Shown: positions 24,581 to 32,525 of the stretch, piece after piece
How the letters are laid out: each line of letters starts with the position of its first letter
How positions within the stretch are numbered: position 1 is the stretch's first letter
Source of the DNA: Wansuia hejianensis
Lineage (GTDB): Bacteria; Bacillota; Clostridia; Lachnospirales; Lachnospiraceae
Assembly (NCBI RefSeq): GCF_014337215.1
Contig: NZ_CP060635.1
Span: forward strand, 62,001 to 126,000
Direction of reading: 5' to 3'
DNA length: 64,000 bases
Program-made: the position numbers and the translations under genes
The notes under the pieces: generated by a model
The model's input: the letters and a program-made list of their open reading frames with translations, nothing else
The model's database searches: none
Told to the model about the DNA's origin: nothing

Positions 24581-26662
24581 TTAAACCAGGGGTTCTTCGG
24601 ATTCTGCTGCTATATAATTCGCACTTTTTTTGAATGCCTGTTTCAGCTCGCTGGGAGGCTCCTCCTTGAAGATTTGTGACCAGGATTTCAAAAGGTTGGC
24701 GGGCGTCACGCTGATGGGTTCTATCCCTATAAAAGAAGGTGTTTTCTTGCCCAGCATTGCGTTGGCGGCGGCCAGCGCGATGGCCTGCCCCTGTTCGTAA
24801 GAGCACTGTGCGCTGATCATCTTGATCATCCCGCCCTTAGCCATGTTCAGGGCGTCCGGGTAATCCAGATCGCCGGTGACGATGGCGATATCAGTCCGGT
24901 CCAGCTCTGACAGGGCGCGGATGGCTTCCAGCGCGGGCCCGTCCCAGGAGACATACAGTGCTTCGATTTCCGGATGGTGTTTGATATATTTTAAAGTGTT
25001 TTCGTAGACCTCCGTTTCCCGGTGGAACTGGATATTGGCGCAAATCTGTATGGAGGGATATTCCTCGGTCAGAACCTGTATGGCGGCGTTGTCTCTCTGG
25101 TTCGTGGCGTAAAAATCAGCGTCGTGAGTGATCAGGGCCGCCTTTGTCAGGGAGTGCCGGAGCATATATTCGCCCAGGCCGTGGCCCATGTTGCGCCCGT
25201 GAGAATGCTCGTTGACGGAGACGCAGGAGACGTAATCGGATACGGTAAGCCCCTCGGGCACATTGGATATCAATACCAGCCGTGAACTGCCTGATACGAT
25301 GCGCTGAAATGCCTCTGAGGTCTCCCGGTTATCCGTAGGAATGGCGATGATAATATCAGGCTCCAGCAGCCGCAGGCTGTCCAGCTGGCGGCATTGAAGG
25401 GAAGGATCAAAGTGGGCGTCTGTGATGGCGATGAGGGAGATCCCCAGATTATCGAAAACATCCCTGATACCCTTCTGATGCAGCTCCATCCAGGCCTTCC
25501 CAGCGTAATGGAAGGAGATCGCCGCCGTCAGATGGCGGCTCCGTATTTGTGCGATCTCGCTGTCGTTCAGGGAAAGGGAGCTGGGAGAGGCAGCACGTTC
25601 GCCAAACGGCCCCCGGCCGATCCCGCAGGTGGATTCACGCACATTAATTTTGGTGCTGAGGGAACGATGGATATATATTTCTTTTAGGGCGGGCACGTTG
25701 GCTGCCTCGTTGTTCCTGATCCTCTGCAGAAGCATCTCCACCGCCATCCGCCCGAATTCTTCTGTGTTTTGGCTAATGGTTGTAATGGCGGGCGTGTGCA
25801 GCGCGGACCATTCAAAATCATTGAAGGTGACGATGGAGAGAGATTCCGGGCATGGGATGTTGTGCAGGCGGATGTATCTGAACACAGGGGTGACCAGAGA
25901 ATAATTGGCCACAAAAAGCGCGGTGGGTGCAGGCTGTTCGTTAAAGAGAAGGGAGTCCAGAACTTCATACGCTTCAGTTTCACTCTGCACCTGGGGATGG
26001 ACATAGCTCTCCTTGACGGCGATGGAATAATCGTTGAGTGCGCTGCGGTATCCCTCGAGACGTTTAGGGCTGCGGTCTATGCTGCGTCCGATGTAGGCGA
26101 TCTGCTCGTGGCCGTTTTTTATCAGATGTTCAATGGCCCGGTAGGCTCCCTCGCGGGTGTCCGAGGTGATGGTGTCCGCCAGGTAACCTTCCGTTTCTCT
26201 GCCGAGGATCACCACTGGGACCGACTGACCGCTCAGGATCTGATTCGTGATGTAATCTCTTTCGTCGGGAAACAGTATGATGCCGGAGATCAGTCTGGAT
26301 TCAATGACAGACCTGAGGAAGGCGGCCAGAGAATCAGCCTGGCTGCTGCAGAGGACGGTGAGCAGAGAATATCCGCTGTCCTTCAGGTGGGATTCGATCT
26401 GGTGCTCAATCTGCTTCTGGAAATTGCTCTTTTTTTCTGTGATGAGAAGCAGGATATATTTTTCTGAGGTTTGAGCGGGCGCGGCTATGGGCGCCCTTTT
26501 TCCTTTTTTGATCACAAAGTTTGGGGGGACTTCCAGCTCTTCAATCGCTTTCTCTACACGTTTTACAAGCTCTGGGCTGACATAACGCGTCTTATTGACC
26601 ACATGAGATACAGTAGATGTGGATACTCCGGCCATTTTCGCAATATCATTGATAGTTGCCAT
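24581..26662 (-). CDS. LacI-type regulator with two tandem binding-protein domains
   Basis: A 693-residue protein, about twice the usual LacI-family length. Residues 1-48 are a clear LacI helix-turn-helix (TINDIAKMAGVSTSTVSHVVN). Residues about 67-340 are the usual ligand-binding core (VVILGRE, SDTREGAYRAIEHLI, IAYIGRS, ITTISQNTEEFGRMAVEML). After a short linker, residues about 362-690 form a second binding-protein domain. It matches the transporter binding protein at 19461-20702 block for block: TAAISFHY, YVSCVS, (A/V)TNQR and HPE(I/V)EA. It lacks a signal peptide. The hinge after the HTH (PPNFVIKKGKR) lacks the normal Leu/Ala hinge-helix pattern. It probably represses both arms through ATTTGCGCAAAT and controls itself through a third copy. 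Confidence 0.88.
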   Translation of the reverse strand: MATINDIAKMAGVSTSTVSHVVNKTRYVSPELVKRVEKAIEELEVPPNFVIKKGKRAPIAAPAQTSEKYILLLITEKKSNFQKQIEHQIESHLKDSGYSLLTVLCSSQADSLAAFLRSVIESRLISGIILFPDERDYITNQILSGQSVPVVILGRETEGYLADTITSDTREGAYRAIEHLIKNGHEQIAYIGRSIDRSPKRLEGYRSALNDYSIAVKESYVHPQVQSETEAYEVLDSLLFNEQPAPTALFVANYSLVTPVFRYIRLHNIPCPESLSIVTFNDFEWSALHTPAITTISQNTEEFGRMAVEMLLQRIRNNEAANVPALKEIYIHRSLSTKINVRESTCGIGRGPFGERAASPSSLSLNDSEIAQIRSRHLTAAISFHYAGKAWMELHQKGIRDVFDNLGISLIAITDAHFDPSLQCRQLDSLRLLEPDIIIAIPTDNRETSEAFQRIVSGSSRLVLISNVPEGLTVSDYVSCVSVNEHSHGRNMGHGLGEYMLRHSLTKAALITHDADFYATNQRDNAAIQVLTEEYPSIQICANIQFHRETEVYENTLKYIKHHPEIEALYVSWDGPALEAIRALSELDRTDIAIVTGDLDYPDALNMAKGGMIKMISAQCSYEQGQAIALAAANAMLGKKTPSFIGIEPISVTPANLLKSWSQIFKEEPPSELKQAFKKSANYIAAESEEPLV

Positions 26663-26709
26663 ATGAAAACTCCTTATTGGATGAAAATATTGTGAAAGGT
26701 TATAGATAC

Positions 26710-26738
26710 ATTATATAAGTAGGAACAGGTACTGTCAA
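26710..26738 (-). promoter_or_regulatory. Promoter of the LacI-type regulator gene
   Basis: On the minus strand TTGACA (26738-26733), a 17-base spacer and TATAAT (26715-26710) form a consensus promoter about 45 bases upstream of the start codon. Confidence 0.8.
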
Positions 26739-26742
26739 TAAA

Positions 26743-26754
26743 ATTTGCGCAAAT
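26743..26754. promoter_or_regulatory. Operator ATTTGCGCAAAT at the regulator promoter
   Basis: Third exact copy of the palindrome. Here it lies four bases upstream of the -35 element, unlike the two target promoters where it lies after the start point. Partial repression or activation from this position are both possible. Confidence 0.75.
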
Positions 26755-26824
26755 AAGTAATGGCACTGTAACGCTGAACTGGACGGTATTTTCCCGGGCC
26801 GGGTGGAATTCCTCTTAAGATTGA

Positions 26825-26853
26825 TTGCCGTACTCCTGACAGTATGGTATAAT
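26825..26853 (+). promoter_or_regulatory. Candidate promoter for the aldo/keto reductase
   Basis: TTGCCG at 26825-26830, 17-base spacer and TATAAT at 26848-26853. It lies about 250 bases before the start codon; I see no other feature in the 26854-27106 leader. Confidence 0.5.
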
Positions 26854-27106
26854 GTCGTGAGACATTGTACCGGCAGAGGGCTGCGGCTGAGATATGTGAA
26901 ATCTTTCCAGGCAGCTTGTGTGCATCCGGCGGTGGGGCATTGCGTCCGGAGGGATGGTATCATGGATGCCGGTCATTTGACAATAACGTTCTGGAAAGTA
27001 TCCTCCAAAGCCGGAGACAGGAGCGAAAATTGTTCTTGTCGGGCGGAGGCCGGGAAAAGGGCCGTAAAATGAATGGCAGAAAGCCATATTCAGAAAGGAA
27101 GGTTGT

Positions 27107-28228
27107 ATGCAGTACAGAAAATTTGGCCGCACGGGAGTGGAAGTTTCAGCGCTGGGGTTTGGCTGCATGCGTTTCCCCTTAATTCAGAGGGACGGGGAAG
27201 AGCGTGTGGATGAAGAACAGGCAGCCGCCATGCTGCGCTATGGAATTGATCACGGATTAAATTATGTGGATACGGCATACCCGTATTTGAACGGCAAATG
27301 TGAAGCGGCAGTTGGAAGGGCCCTTCAGGACGGCTACCGGGAGAAGGTTTATCTGGCTACAAAATCACCAGTCTGGCTTCTGAAGGAGGAGGAAGATTTC
27401 GACAGGATTCTGGAGGAGCAGCTGGAGCGGCTGCAGACAGAGTATATCGATTTTTATCTCCTGCATGCCCTGGATCAGGAACGTTTTGAAAATATCGTGC
27501 TGAACATGCGTCTGCTGGATCACCTGGAAGCCGCGAAGGCGGCCGGGAAGATCAGGCATATCGGTTTTTCATTCCACGATTCCTTCGAGGTGTTCAAAAA
27601 GATTGTGGATTATTACAGCGGCTGGGAATTTTGCCAGATTCAGTATAACTATGCAGATACAGAGCACCAGGCCGGGAGAAAAGGACTTCAGTATGCGGCA
27701 TCTAAGGGGCTGGGAGTTGTGATTATGGAGCCTCTGCGGGGCGGAAAGCTGGCAGCGCCGGCGACGCATCTGGCAGACGTATTTCCGAAAGAACGTACTC
27801 CTGTGGAATGGGGCCTGGATTTTCTGTGGAACCAGCCAGAGGTCAGCCTGGTTCTGAGCGGCATGAACTCTATGAAGCAGGTAGAGGATAATCTCAGCTA
27901 TGCCTCCCGTTCCGCTGCTGGTATGCTGGACACTTCCAGTGAGGAGATGTACCGGAAAGCCGGAGAGATTTTCAATACGATGGCGCTGGTGAAATGCACC
28001 CACTGTGAATATTGCCTGCCGTGCCCTTCGGGTCTCAATATCCCGGAGATTTTCAGCATCTATAATCAGTCGGCTACAGATGGAATGGATGTGGCAAGGA
28101 AGAAATACGCGCTGCTGGACAAAAAAGCGGATGAATGCATCCGCTGCAGGCGCTGTGAAAAGGCGTGCCCTCAGCACATTGGCGTCAGCGCCATGATGCT
28201 GGATATCGGTGAAGAGCTGGAAGCTTGA
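27107..28228 (+). CDS. Aldo/keto reductase with C-terminal 4Fe-4S ferredoxin domain
   Basis: A 373-residue protein. The N-terminal barrel is an aldo/keto reductase: FGRTGVEVSALGFGCMR, the tetrad region NYVDTAYPY (Asp, Tyr), YLATKSP (Lys) and DFYLLHALD (His). The C-terminus adds two cysteine clusters, CTHCEYCLPCPSG and CIRCRRCEKACP, typical of a dicluster ferredoxin-like extension. Such fused oxidoreductases are common in anaerobic Clostridia. The substrate is unknown. It appears to be a single-gene unit. Confidence 0.88.
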   Translation: MQYRKFGRTGVEVSALGFGCMRFPLIQRDGEERVDEEQAAAMLRYGIDHGLNYVDTAYPYLNGKCEAAVGRALQDGYREKVYLATKSPVWLLKEEEDFDRILEEQLERLQTEYIDFYLLHALDQERFENIVLNMRLLDHLEAAKAAGKIRHIGFSFHDSFEVFKKIVDYYSGWEFCQIQYNYADTEHQAGRKGLQYAASKGLGVVIMEPLRGGKLAAPATHLADVFPKERTPVEWGLDFLWNQPEVSLVLSGMNSMKQVEDNLSYASRSAAGMLDTSSEEMYRKAGEIFNTMALVKCTHCEYCLPCPSGLNIPEIFSIYNQSATDGMDVARKKYALLDKKADECIRCRRCEKACPQHIGVSAMMLDIGEELEA

Positions 28229-28314
28229 GAAGCGAGAATACCGCGGCGCCGTCAGGGCCAGGCAGGGCACTGACTTTATGTCCGCGGGAATAAAATGAAG
28301 AGAGGTAGAATGAA

Positions 28315-29232
28315 GTGAGACTGGAAATCAAAGATCTTCATAAGCAGTTTGGAGAGACGGAAGTTCTCCATGGAATTTCCTTTTCCGTGGAAAGTGGAAA
28401 AGCGCTGGGATTGCTGGGCAGAAACGGAGCGGGCAAGACGACGACTATACGGATTATTATGGACGTGTTCAAGGCCAACAGCGGACAGGTGCTTCTGGAC
28501 GGCCAGCCAGCCTGGCAGCAGAAGGTGAATATAGGATATCTGCCGGAGGAACGGGGGTTGTATCCGAAGAAAAAAGTCAATGAACAGATTGTGTATCTGG
28601 CGTGCCTGAGGGGAATGAAGGCGGCAGACGCGAAAAAAAGCATGCGCTACTGGCTGGAACGCCTGGGCGTGGCGGAATACGAGAACAGGAAGCTTGAGAC
28701 GCTTTCTAAGGGTAACCAGCAGAAGGTTCAGCTTGCGCAGACTCTGGTCTGCAATCCGGATGTGATCATCCTGGATGAGCCGTTTTCCGGACTGGACCCT
28801 GTCAATTCCCAGGTCCTGAAAGATGTGATTTCAGAGCAGATCGACCAGGGAAGGCTGGTGATCTTTTCCAGCCATCAGATGAACTATGTGGAGGAATTCT
28901 GCGAGGATATCGTCATCATTAACCGGGGGCAGATTGTCCTGGGCGGGAATCTGAGGGAGATTAAAAAGGATTTCGGCAGGGATCGTCTGGTCCTGAGCCT
29001 GGCAGACCGGGACGGGGAAGAGACAGTGAGGCTTGTGAAAGAACAGTTCAGGGAGCTGGTGACCGTGATGGGACAGCGGAAGGAGCAGGCAATTCTTCAG
29101 TTAAAGCCAGAGATCAGCAAAAAACAGCTGATGACGGCGCTGGCGGAAGCAGATTTGGACGTGGAGAGCTTTGGGAATTATGAGCCTTCGCTGAATGACA
29201 TCTTTGTAGAAAGTGCAGGTGACCAGGTATGA
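28315..29232 (+). CDS. ABC transporter ATP-binding protein (ABC-2 exporter, NatA-like)
   Basis: A 305-residue ATPase: Walker A GLLGRNGAGKTTT, signature LSKGNQQKVQLAQT, Walker B VIILDEPFSGLDP and the H-loop in FSSHQM. The C-terminal extension DRLVLSLADRDGE to FVESA resembles the DUF4162-type tail of drug/Na+ efflux ATPases. GTG is the probable start, with AGAGG ten bases upstream. It overlaps the permease gene by four bases, so the pair forms an exporter. Confidence 0.9.
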   Translation: MRLEIKDLHKQFGETEVLHGISFSVESGKALGLLGRNGAGKTTTIRIIMDVFKANSGQVLLDGQPAWQQKVNIGYLPEERGLYPKKKVNEQIVYLACLRGMKAADAKKSMRYWLERLGVAEYENRKLETLSKGNQQKVQLAQTLVCNPDVIILDEPFSGLDPVNSQVLKDVISEQIDQGRLVIFSSHQMNYVEEFCEDIVIINRGQIVLGGNLREIKKDFGRDRLVLSLADRDGEETVRLVKEQFRELVTVMGQRKEQAILQLKPEISKKQLMTALAEADLDVESFGNYEPSLNDIFVESAGDQV

Positions 29233-30443
29233 AACAGTTCTGGACCGTTTTAAAATTTGAGCTGGGCAATTACTTTAAAAACAAAGGTTTTGTGATGACC
29301 ACGGTTCTGATCGCCGTGATCCTGTCAGGAGTTATTATCGTACCGACCTTTTTCATGGGGAACTCGAAGTCCGGCGACAGCGGTGAGCATGCAGTTACAG
29401 TGGCTGTGGCGGACGAGGCGGGAGTGATCTCAGACAGAGAAAGCTTCGCAGCGATGCTTCCGGACTATCAGCTGCAATTTCTGGACAGCGAAGATGCTGT
29501 GAAGGAAGCGGTGGAATCGGAGGAAGCGGAAAAAGGCTTTCTGGTCCAGGGGCCGGACCAGTACACGTATGTCCTGAAGAACCGTTCTGTATTCTCCGAG
29601 GGGCAGGACCCCTTTGAAGAGGCTCTGGCGAAAAATTACCGGGCGGCGGAGCTGGCCCGGGAAGGGATCGACGCGGCTGAGGTGGAGAACATTTATGCCC
29701 AGCCTATGAAGTCTGAGACTATGATTCTCGGCAAAGACAGCGCGATGAATTACTGGTATACTTATGCGCTGATATTTATTCTGTATTTCCTGATTATTTT
29801 CTACGGTCAGATGATCGCGGTTTCCGTGACGACCGAGAAGAGCAACCGGGCCATCGAGATATTGGTGACCAGCGTGGACAGCAACAGCCTGATATTCGGC
29901 AAGGTGCTGGCGGGTGCCATCGGAGGTATCGTACAGGCAGGAGTGATATTGGGCAGCGCCCTTGTATCCTACCATGCCTTTGCAGACGCATGGGGCCATC
30001 AACTGGATTTTCTGTTCCAGATCCCTGCCGTGGTATGGGCAGCGTTCCTGGTGTTCGGCCTCATGGGGTATCTCCTGTATGCCTTTATTTTCGGAATGGT
30101 GGGCGCGCTCGTGTCAAAAACGGAGGATATCAGCAAAAGCTCCAGTACAGTCATGATTATCTATATGGCGTCTTTCTTTGTTGCGATCTATGGCATGATG
30201 ATGCCGGACACTATGCTGGTGAAGGTGGCGTCCTTCATACCGTTTACATCCAGCAACGGAATGTTGTTGCGGATCGCCTTGGGCACTGTGGCGCCCTGGG
30301 AAATCATGATATCCGCGGTGCTGCTGGGAGGAAGCTGCATACTTGTAGGGGTTCTGGCCGCGAAAATTTTCCGCTTCGGAACGCTGATGTACGGCAATCC
30401 CATCAAGCTGTCCACAGCTATTAAAAAAATCCGGGAGAAATAA
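29229..30443 (+). CDS. ABC-2 type exporter permease (NatB-like)
   Basis: A 404-residue membrane protein: one helix near residues 22-44, a large extracellular loop of about 130 residues, then five or six helices from residue 175. Key segments are VSVTTEKSNRAIEILVTSV and AFIFGMVGALVSKTEDI, as in the NatB/YhaP group. It forms the membrane part of the exporter with the ATPase encoded just before. Exported substrate is unknown; Na+ or a small toxic compound are the usual assignments. Confidence 0.87.
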   Translation: MKQFWTVLKFELGNYFKNKGFVMTTVLIAVILSGVIIVPTFFMGNSKSGDSGEHAVTVAVADEAGVISDRESFAAMLPDYQLQFLDSEDAVKEAVESEEAEKGFLVQGPDQYTYVLKNRSVFSEGQDPFEEALAKNYRAAELAREGIDAAEVENIYAQPMKSETMILGKDSAMNYWYTYALIFILYFLIIFYGQMIAVSVTTEKSNRAIEILVTSVDSNSLIFGKVLAGAIGGIVQAGVILGSALVSYHAFADAWGHQLDFLFQIPAVVWAAFLVFGLMGYLLYAFIFGMVGALVSKTEDISKSSSTVMIIYMASFFVAIYGMMMPDTMLVKVASFIPFTSSNGMLLRIALGTVAPWEIMISAVLLGGSCILVGVLAAKIFRFGTLMYGNPIKLSTAIKKIREK

Positions 30444-30446
30444 GCA

Positions 30447-31271
30447 ATGGATATGTATCGTCTCGTAGTTCTGGATTTGGACGGAACTCTGACAAATAAT
30501 AGAAAAGAAATCACGTCCCGGACCCGGGAAGCCCTTCTCCGTTACCAGGAGGAGGGCGGCCGGATCGTGCTGGCGTCCGGCCGCCCCACATATGGGGTAT
30601 GGCCGCTGGCCAGGGAGCTGAAGCTGGATGAGTACGGGAGCTATATCTTGTCTTTTAACGGCGCCGTGATCACAGAGTGCAGGCAGGGAGAAGTGCTGTT
30701 CCGCAGGGAACTGCCTCCCGATGTTCCTGCCCTTCTGGCGTCCATGGCCAGGGAATACGGCACGTCCCTGCTGACGTACCAGGATGACTGCATCTGCACG
30801 GAGACCCCCTGGGACTTGTATGTGCAGAAAGAAGTGATCTGTACAAAAATGAAGGTGAGAGAACTTAAGAATTTTGCGGAGGAAATTACGTTTCCTGTGG
30901 TGAAATGCATGCTGATGGAGCGGGGCGGTTATCTTGCGGGAGTAGAAGAAAGGCTTAAAGAACGGATCGGCAGCAGGCTGAGTATCTACCGTTCCGAGCC
31001 GTATTTCCTGGAGGTTATGCCGGAGGGAATCGATAAAGCCAGATCCCTGACCCGTCTGCTGGAAATGACCGGCATGGGGGCGGAGGATATGATGGCGTTT
31101 GGCGACGGCTATAACGATAAATCTATGATCATGATGGCCGGCTTCGGCGTGGCCATGAGAAACGGGCAGCCCTCTGTGAAAGCAGTGGCAGATTACGTGG
31201 CTCCGTCCAATGAAGAAGACGGAGTGGCCTATGTGATCGAAAATATGCTGGATGGTGAAAAATTGGGTTGA
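30447..31271 (+). CDS. Cof-type HAD-IIB sugar-phosphate phosphatase
   Basis: A 274-residue HAD phosphatase with motif I VVLDLDGTLTNN, motif II VLASGRPT, a type IIB cap in the middle and motif IV FGDGYNDKSMI. Proteins of this group dephosphorylate sugar phosphates or flavin/pyridoxal phosphates with broad specificity. The start is ATG 30447, three bases after the exporter stop; ATG 30453 is equally possible. It is probably cotranscribed with the exporter genes. Confidence 0.87.
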   Translation: MDMYRLVVLDLDGTLTNNRKEITSRTREALLRYQEEGGRIVLASGRPTYGVWPLARELKLDEYGSYILSFNGAVITECRQGEVLFRRELPPDVPALLASMAREYGTSLLTYQDDCICTETPWDLYVQKEVICTKMKVRELKNFAEEITFPVVKCMLMERGGYLAGVEERLKERIGSRLSIYRSEPYFLEVMPEGIDKARSLTRLLEMTGMGAEDMMAFGDGYNDKSMIMMAGFGVAMRNGQPSVKAVADYVAPSNEEDGVAYVIENMLDGEKLG

Positions 31272-31296
31272 AATTTTCTCCGTCTTATGGTAAGAT
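31268..31296 (+). promoter_or_regulatory. Promoter of tRNA-Phe
   Basis: TTGAAA at 31268-31273, 17-base spacer and TAAGAT at 31291-31296, 16 bases before the tRNA. The -35 overlaps the end of the phosphatase gene. Confidence 0.6.
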
Positions 31297-31312
31297 GGGA
31301 ACGATCTGAAAC

Positions 31313-31385
<73 letters not shown>

Positions 31386-31394
31386 CGAACAGAA

Positions 31395-31431
31395 GAGGGC
31401 TGTCGCTGTTGCGGCAGCCCTTGAACTTTTT
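31395..31431 (+). terminator. Terminator after tRNA-Phe
   Basis: An 11-bp stem (31395-31405 with 31411-31421) with a short loop is followed by a T-run at 31427-31431. Confidence 0.82.
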
Positions 31432-31580
31432 AAAGACTATTTTTATATCAATTGGGTTTTATCCGCTTTCTAAAATGGTTTGCAAAACACTGGCTCTCAA
31501 CGGCGTTTTGTGATATGATTATCGATGAATATTTCAGAAGGCTGTGGTTAGAAAAATCTTGAATATAAAGGAGAATTGCT

Positions 31581-32525
31581 ATGTATGATGTTACGGCGTT
31601 AGGCGAGATTCTGATTGATTTTACACCCTATGGCAGCAGTGAGGGAGGACGCGCCCTGTTTGAGCAGAATCCGGGCGGGGCTCCGGCAAATGTGCTGGCG
31701 GCGCTGCAGAATCTGGGTCAGAAGACGGCGGTTATCGGTAAAGTCGGGGATGATATGCACGGGAAGCTGCTGAAGGAGACGCTGGAGAAGTGCGGTGTGG
31801 AGACAAAGGGAATGATTGTCGATCCGGATTATTTTACTACTCTGGCATTTGTGGCGCTGAAGAACGGGGAAAGGAGTTTTTCTTTTGCGAGGAAGCCCGG
31901 GGCGGATACGCAGCTGCGGGAGGACGAGGTGGATACAGAGATACTGAAGAATACCCGGATCTTTCACTGCGGCTCTCTGTCGCTGACGGATGAACCGGCC
32001 AGAAGCGCTACCTTTTATGCGATCCGGTGCGCGAAGGAGGCGGGAGCGTTGATTTCTTACGATCCCAATTACCGGGCGCTGCTGTGGAGCAGCCGGGAAG
32101 AGGCCAAGGAACAGATGCGCTCTGTGATCCCCTATGTGGATATCATGAAGATTTCAGACGAGGAGACGGAGCTTTTGACCGGAGTGGAGTCGCCGGAGGC
32201 GGCGGCAGGGGAGCTGATCCGGCAGGGAGTGGCGTGCGCCGTGGTCACTCTGGGCAAAGACGGAGCGCTGTTGAGGACGAAGGATTTCATGGTGCAGGCC
32301 AAAGGGGCGGAGCGCGAAGTGGTGGATACTACAGGCGCGGGAGATTCTTTCTGGGGAGGAATTCTTTCCAGATTCGCGTATTATAATGTAAAACCGGGGG
32401 ATCTGACAGAAGCTCAGGGGCTCGAGTTCGTCAGATTCGCGAATGTGGTGGCAGGGCTCTGTGTGGAGAAACGCGGGGGGATTCCGGCGATGCCGGCTCT
32501 TGAGGAAGTAATGAAACAGTTATGA
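31581..32525 (+). CDS. PfkB-family carbohydrate kinase (fructokinase-like)
   Basis: A 314-residue ribokinase-fold kinase. It opens with VTALGEILIDFTPYG and has the N-terminal signature region NPGGAPANVLAALQNLGQKTAVIGKVG. The C-terminal signature DTTGAGDSFWGG carries the catalytic aspartate. The pattern is closest to Firmicute fructokinases. AAAGGAG lies seven bases before the ATG. It overlaps the next gene by four bases, although that gene's role is unrelated as far as can be seen. Confidence 0.9.
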   Translation: MYDVTALGEILIDFTPYGSSEGGRALFEQNPGGAPANVLAALQNLGQKTAVIGKVGDDMHGKLLKETLEKCGVETKGMIVDPDYFTTLAFVALKNGERSFSFARKPGADTQLREDEVDTEILKNTRIFHCGSLSLTDEPARSATFYAIRCAKEAGALISYDPNYRALLWSSREEAKEQMRSVIPYVDIMKISDEETELLTGVESPEAAAGELIRQGVACAVVTLGKDGALLRTKDFMVQAKGAEREVVDTTGAGDSFWGGILSRFAYYNVKPGDLTEAQGLEFVRFANVVAGLCVEKRGGIPAMPALEEVMKQL

